From Candidatus Gastranaerophilales bacterium (GTDB lineage: Bacteria; Cyanobacteriota; Vampirovibrionia; Gastranaerophilales; UBA9579): 35,299 bases of DNA. Below, in pieces: positions 31,757 through 35,299 of the stretch (position 1 is its first letter; every line of letters starts with the position of its first letter). Under the pieces are notes generated by a model. It was not told the DNA's origin, ran no database searches, and saw nothing but the letters and a program-made list of their open reading frames with translations. The stretch spans positions 1 to 35,299 of the forward strand of contig JAQVCB010000019.1 in the NCBI GenBank assembly GCA_028689995.1. The letters run 5' to 3'. A program made the translations under genes and the position numbers.

Positions 31757-32381
31757 TATTAGATAAATCCAATTTAATTCCTTTATATTTTAGCTCTAAC
31801 TGTCGTTTAAAACACATCTGAATTAGTGCCGTTCTTTGAGTATTTGATAAATCCTTAAATCTACCTGACAAGTAATATTCTTTGCATGAATGATCTTTCT
31901 TATCTACTCTTAGAACTTCCAAAACACTTTCTATACTACTTTTATCAAAAATAATAAACTTTGCTTTTAATAAGGATCCGACAAAAAAAGTTTTATCTGC
32001 AATTACCTGCATCCCCCCACCACTAAGATTTTTTGTTATTGAATTCAATGTATCATCAGGATTACTAATTTCATTTAAGGTAACAGGAATAGAAATATTT
32101 ACTCTTGGAAATTCTCTTCTTTGAACATATCTGACATTTTTAGGAATAGTTAAATATAAAATCTTTTCTTCTTTTTGTATTACAGTACTTTCAAACTTTA
32201 TAAGATTGCTTTGGTCAGGTATTATCACCTCTATAACTTCATTCTGCTCCAATGAGACAGCTTTGTCCAAAAGAACAACGAAACTAGCATCTTTTGAATC
32301 AATTATAGTACCGTTTGATATTTTATTTATATTACCCGGAATAATTTTCAGGTTTCTATTTTTCTTTAAAAAATCTATCAT
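31737..32381 (-). CDS. PilZ-domain (YcgR-like) c-di-GMP-binding protein
   Basis: The 214-aa cytosolic protein has an N-terminal YcgR-like beta domain (about 10-85) and a C-terminal PilZ domain (about 86-200). The c-di-GMP-binding motifs are RREFPR (R88, R89, R93) and the downstream NLSGGG (N118-x-S-x-x-G). YcgR/FlgZ-type proteins bind c-di-GMP and slow or steer the flagellar motor. I chose the ATG at 32381, 5 bases after GGAAG; a TTG four codons upstream overlaps that site. It directly follows flhA (66 bases), consistent with flagellar brake function. Confidence 0.9.
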   Translation of the reverse strand: MIDFLKKNRNLKIIPGNINKISNGTIIDSKDASFVVLLDKAVSLEQNEVIEVIIPDQSNLIKFESTVIQKEEKILYLTIPKNVRYVQRREFPRVNISIPVTLNEISNPDDTLNSITKNLSGGGMQVIADKTFFVGSLLKAKFIIFDKSSIESVLEVLRVDKKDHSCKEYYLSGRFKDLSNTQRTALIQMCFKRQLELKYKGIKLDLSNNGGECH

Positions 32382-32447
32382 CTTATCTTCCAAATATTCT
32401 TATTAAATAATACTATGTTAGCTTTCTATTGTGAATTATTTTATAAA

Positions 32448-34553
32448 TTAAATACCTGCAGACAGTATATCAAATCGTACTATGCCTACCGATTTTGCTG
32501 TTATATTAGAAGATATTTCATTATATGACATGATACTTATCTGTGGGAATGTTCTTTCCACAAGTCTTCTAAAAGCTAGCCTGATAAGAGAACTGCATAA
32601 TATAACCGGTTGATTACCAGTGCTTGTTAATACTCTTTCTATTTCTGCATTTAAACTATCTATCAAACTCTTTGTAAATATTGGATCAAGACTCAAACTT
32701 TGTCCATCCTGACTGATCCCAGAAGCAATTATATTTTCAATGTCCGGAGATAAAGTTACTGCTAATAATTCACCTGAATCACTAAGGTTTTGTTTACAAA
32801 TACTTCTTGCAAGAGCCATTCTGCTTTGTTCTGTCAAATAATCAGGATTTCTGCTTATCCTGCTATATGTGCTTATTGTCTCCAATATTGTTAATAAATC
32901 TCTTATTGATACTCTTTCTTTTAAAAGATTTTGAAGAACAGTTTGAATCTCTGCAAGAGTAATAGTATTATCTTTAAAAATATCTTCAACTAATTTTTCA
33001 GATTGTCTTTTTACATTATCTATCAAAGCCTGAACGTCTGCCCTGTTTAAAATTTCTGCCGAATTTTTTTTGATTACTTCTGTCAGATGAGTAGAGACTA
33101 CAGCAGAAGGACTTACTACAGTATAACCTACAGATTCAGCATATTCTTTATCTTTTTCTTCTATCCAGAGTGCAGGCAGACCAAATGCCGGTTCAACTGA
33201 TTTGACTCCCTGTAAATTAGGATCATCTGATCCCATTCCTGCATTCATCGAAAGAAAACGATCTGAATAAACTTCACCCGATTCAATAGGAATCCCTTTT
33301 AATTTTATTTGATAAGTATTGGGAGAAAGCTGTAAATTATCACGAACTCTTATCGAAGGAAGTACAATACCATAATCAAGAGCTACTTGCCTTCTAATCT
33401 GGGCTATTCTTTCCAGTAAATCTCCGCCCTGCTCTATATCTAAAAGGGGTACAAGCCTATATCCGATCTCAATTTCCATAGGTTCTATATTGAGAAGTTC
33501 CATAACACTTTCTTTGGAAGATCTCTTTTTAGGTGTAGCTTCTTGGATTTGCAATTCTTTTACTGCATTATTTTCTTCTTCTTTTTTCTTATCTAAATCT
33601 TTAACTTTTTTTATAGTAAATGCTGTCATAGCAGCACCTATTATAAAGAATGGTATAGTCGGTAATCCAGGAACAATGCCCAATACAAATAAAAGACCTG
33701 CAACTATTCCTAATACTTTTGGACTATTAAACATTTCATCTTCTATATCTTTACTTAATGATTTATCATCACTATTGGATCTGGTCACTAAAAGACCTGT
33801 TGCAGTAGATATAATCAAAGCAGGAAGTTGAGCTACAAGACCTTCACCAACGGTCAGGATAGTATAAGTTGCAGCAGCTGTTTGAAAATCCATTTGTAGC
33901 TGCCACATACCAATTACCAAACCTCCAAGAATGTTTACAAAGGTAATTATTATACCGGCTATTGCATCACCTTTTACGAATTTGCTTGCACCATCCATAG
34001 TTCCGTAAAAATCAGACTCCCTTTCAATCTTTTTTCTTTTATCTTTGGCTTCCTGTTCATTGATGAGTCCTGAATTTAAATCTGCGTCAATACTAAGTTG
34101 TTTACCGGGCATGGCATCTAATGTAAATCTTGCTGCAACCTCTGCAACACGTCCTGCACCGTTTGTAATAACCATATAATTTATTATTACAAGGATTGCA
34201 AATATAATAACACCTACTACATAGTTTCCTCCGACAACAAACTTTCCAAATGAATCGATAACAGAACCCGCATGAGCATGAAGTAGTATTAACCTTGTAG
34301 AACTTACATTTAAACCAAGTCTGAATAATGTTGACAGCAATAATATCGTTGGAAAAGATGAATAATTAAGAGGTTCTGTTGTATATAAACAAACCAAAAG
34401 AATAATTATAGATAGTGAAATATTGACGGTAAGTAAAATATCAAGCAAAGGTGCTGGTACAGGAATTATCATCATTGCAACAATAATTACGATACCTACG
34501 GCTAGTATAATATCGTTATTCTGAAAAAATTCAGTCAGTTTTGCTTTATTCAT
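32448..34553 (-). CDS. flhA: flagellar export-gate protein FlhA
   Basis: Core membrane component of the flagellar type III export gate, forming the nonameric ring that docks substrates and couples export to the proton gradient. In 701 aa: an N-terminal membrane domain with about 8 helices (about 15-320), the conserved FHIPEP loop with RVAEVAARFTLDAMPGKQLS followed by IDADLNSGLI, a charged linker (about 325-350, DKKKEEENN), and the cytosolic domain (about 360-701) with RIRDN-like SIRVRDNLQL and VVSPSAVVSTHLTEVI. Length matches the family. It starts 3 bases after the flhB stop, with the two genes evidently cotranscribed. Confidence 0.97.
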   Translation of the reverse strand: MNKAKLTEFFQNNDIILAVGIVIIVAMMIIPVPAPLLDILLTVNISLSIIILLVCLYTTEPLNYSSFPTILLLSTLFRLGLNVSSTRLILLHAHAGSVIDSFGKFVVGGNYVVGVIIFAILVIINYMVITNGAGRVAEVAARFTLDAMPGKQLSIDADLNSGLINEQEAKDKRKKIERESDFYGTMDGASKFVKGDAIAGIIITFVNILGGLVIGMWQLQMDFQTAAATYTILTVGEGLVAQLPALIISTATGLLVTRSNSDDKSLSKDIEDEMFNSPKVLGIVAGLLFVLGIVPGLPTIPFFIIGAAMTAFTIKKVKDLDKKKEEENNAVKELQIQEATPKKRSSKESVMELLNIEPMEIEIGYRLVPLLDIEQGGDLLERIAQIRRQVALDYGIVLPSIRVRDNLQLSPNTYQIKLKGIPIESGEVYSDRFLSMNAGMGSDDPNLQGVKSVEPAFGLPALWIEEKDKEYAESVGYTVVSPSAVVSTHLTEVIKKNSAEILNRADVQALIDNVKRQSEKLVEDIFKDNTITLAEIQTVLQNLLKERVSIRDLLTILETISTYSRISRNPDYLTEQSRMALARSICKQNLSDSGELLAVTLSPDIENIIASGISQDGQSLSLDPIFTKSLIDSLNAEIERVLTSTGNQPVILCSSLIRLAFRRLVERTFPQISIMSYNEISSNITAKSVGIVRFDILSAGI

Positions 34554-34556
34554 TTT

Positions 34557-35299
34557 CTATCTTGCCTTACGGGTTTTGTATACATAAGCTAATACTTCAG
34601 CTACTACTACATAAAGTTCTGCAGGAATTAATCCATCCAATGGTACAACTTTATACAAGGTTCTTGCAAGAGGTTTATTTTCTACTATCGGAATATTATT
34701 ATTTTGAGCAATTTCCTTGATTTTAAAAGCTACATAATCTACACCTTTTGCTATAACCTGTGGTGCTGGAGCAATCTTTGTATCATACCTTATTGCAATA
34801 GCATAATGAGTTGGATTTGTAACTATTACGTCAGCTTTTGGAATTGTGCTTATCATTCTCTGCATTGCATATTGAAACTGAATAGATTTAATTTTAGCTT
34901 TAATTTTAGGATCTCCCTCTGAATTTTTTCGCTCATCCTTAACTTCATTTTTTGTCATTTTAAGTGATTTGTTATGTTCATAAGATTGATATTTTTTATC
35001 TGCGATACCAATAAGTATTAATATTATGCATATTTGTGAAAGCATCTGAAACATAATATTACTTATAACTGCTAATGATTGCGGTATTTCAGCACCAAGT
35101 AAATTTAAAAGTTCATCCTTACGATCTATTATGACTAAATAAGCTACAATGGCTACAACGGCCATTTTTAGCAGAGATTTAAGCAACTCTACCAGTGTTT
35201 TTATATCAAGCAAAAAAAACTTTTTAAGATTTTTTATCATATTTGCCGGATTTAATTTATCAAACTTAGGCTTCAATGGTTGAAGAGTAAAAAGAAAAC
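34557..35299 (-). CDS. flhB: flagellar export protein FlhB (partial, N-terminus off the right edge)
   Basis: C-terminal 247 codons of FlhB, the export-switch protein that changes secretion from rod/hook to filament substrates. The reading frame stays open to the window edge, so the N-terminal membrane helices are missing only because of the cut. A membrane helix region (about the first 95 visible residues, with KLNPANMIKNLKKFF) is followed by the cytosolic domain and the autocleavage motif NPTH (about 34806-34817) in VTNPTHYAIAIRY. The end VPLDGLIPAELYVVVAEVLA is typical. The TTG at 35276 is an internal Leu codon, not a start. Confidence 0.95.
   Translation of the reverse strand, partial: FLFTLQPLKPKFDKLNPANMIKNLKKFFLLDIKTLVELLKSLLKMAVVAIVAYLVIIDRKDELLNLLGAEIPQSLAVISNIMFQMLSQICIILILIGIADKKYQSYEHNKSLKMTKNEVKDERKNSEGDPKIKAKIKSIQFQYAMQRMISTIPKADVIVTNPTHYAIAIRYDTKIAPAPQVIAKGVDYVAFKIKEIAQNNNIPIVENKPLARTLYKVVPLDGLIPAELYVVVAEVLAYVYKTRKAR

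Noticed and set aside
34557-35276. FlhB as a complete 239-aa gene from TTG 35276
   Set aside because: The frame continues open to the window edge with FlhB-like sequence, so this is an internal codon of a longer gene.

Overview
The window is AT-rich, densely coding bacterial DNA, read mostly from the minus strand. The gene set combines flagellar export genes (flhB, flhA), a split transketolase, ftsE/ftsX, a csaB-type pyruvyl transferase next to a TagA/WecG glycosyltransferase, several family-57 glycoside hydrolases and a korDABC-type 2-oxoacid:ferredoxin oxidoreductase. This suggests an anaerobic, flagellated, non-photosynthetic relative of Cyanobacteria (Melainabacteria/Vampirovibrionia-like). 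That placement is an inference from gene content only, because no rRNA is present.

Layout: (1) 1-587 (-), the N-terminal part of an RlmD/RumA-type rRNA uracil methyltransferase running off the left edge. (2) 885-3902 (+), small single genes: an uncharacterised Gly/Ala-rich protein, a HinT-type HIT hydrolase, ribosomal protein S21 from a TTG start, and an acidic protein resembling Imm70 immunity proteins. They are separated by strong intrinsic terminators. (3) 3997-8216 (-), an ArsB/NhaD-type permease, an HDOD protein and an exported HEAT-repeat protein. (4) 8774-21695 (-), a long same-strand block. Read in transcription order it is a TreT-like GT4 glycosyltransferase, three GH57 enzymes, CsaB, TagA, both transketolase halves, FtsE and FtsX. 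The part from csaB to ftsX is tightly packed and looks like one operon. (5) 21907-25127, an exported OB-like protein, an exported vWA protein, a divergent nitroreductase, a 154-aa unknown and a 59-aa unknown. (6) 25381-28012 (-), a four-subunit 2-oxoacid:ferredoxin oxidoreductase operon (ferredoxin, alpha, beta, gamma). (7) 28761-35299 (-), flhB (cut by the window edge), flhA, a PilZ protein, a small membrane protein, a sensor histidine kinase and an HD-GYP response regulator. This last block links flagellar export with c-di-GMP sensing and breakdown.

The most unusual material lies between the genes. A 284-bp element at 28381-28664 has 19-20 bp terminal inverted repeats and flanking ATTTA repeats. 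It has diverged or truncated relatives at about 2233-2383, 3900-3975 and 8252-8372, so it looks like a non-autonomous MITE-like family. A separate inverted repeat of about 100-145 bp flanks the middle GH57 gene (16075-16176 and 17479-17624). Between the transketolase halves, a small palindromic insert is bordered by a duplication that copied the Shine-Dalgarno sequence and start codon of the downstream gene. Several strong hairpins or terminators on the plus strand have no annotated plus-strand gene in front of them and may mark small RNAs. I found no tRNA, rRNA, CRISPR array, transposase gene or prophage.
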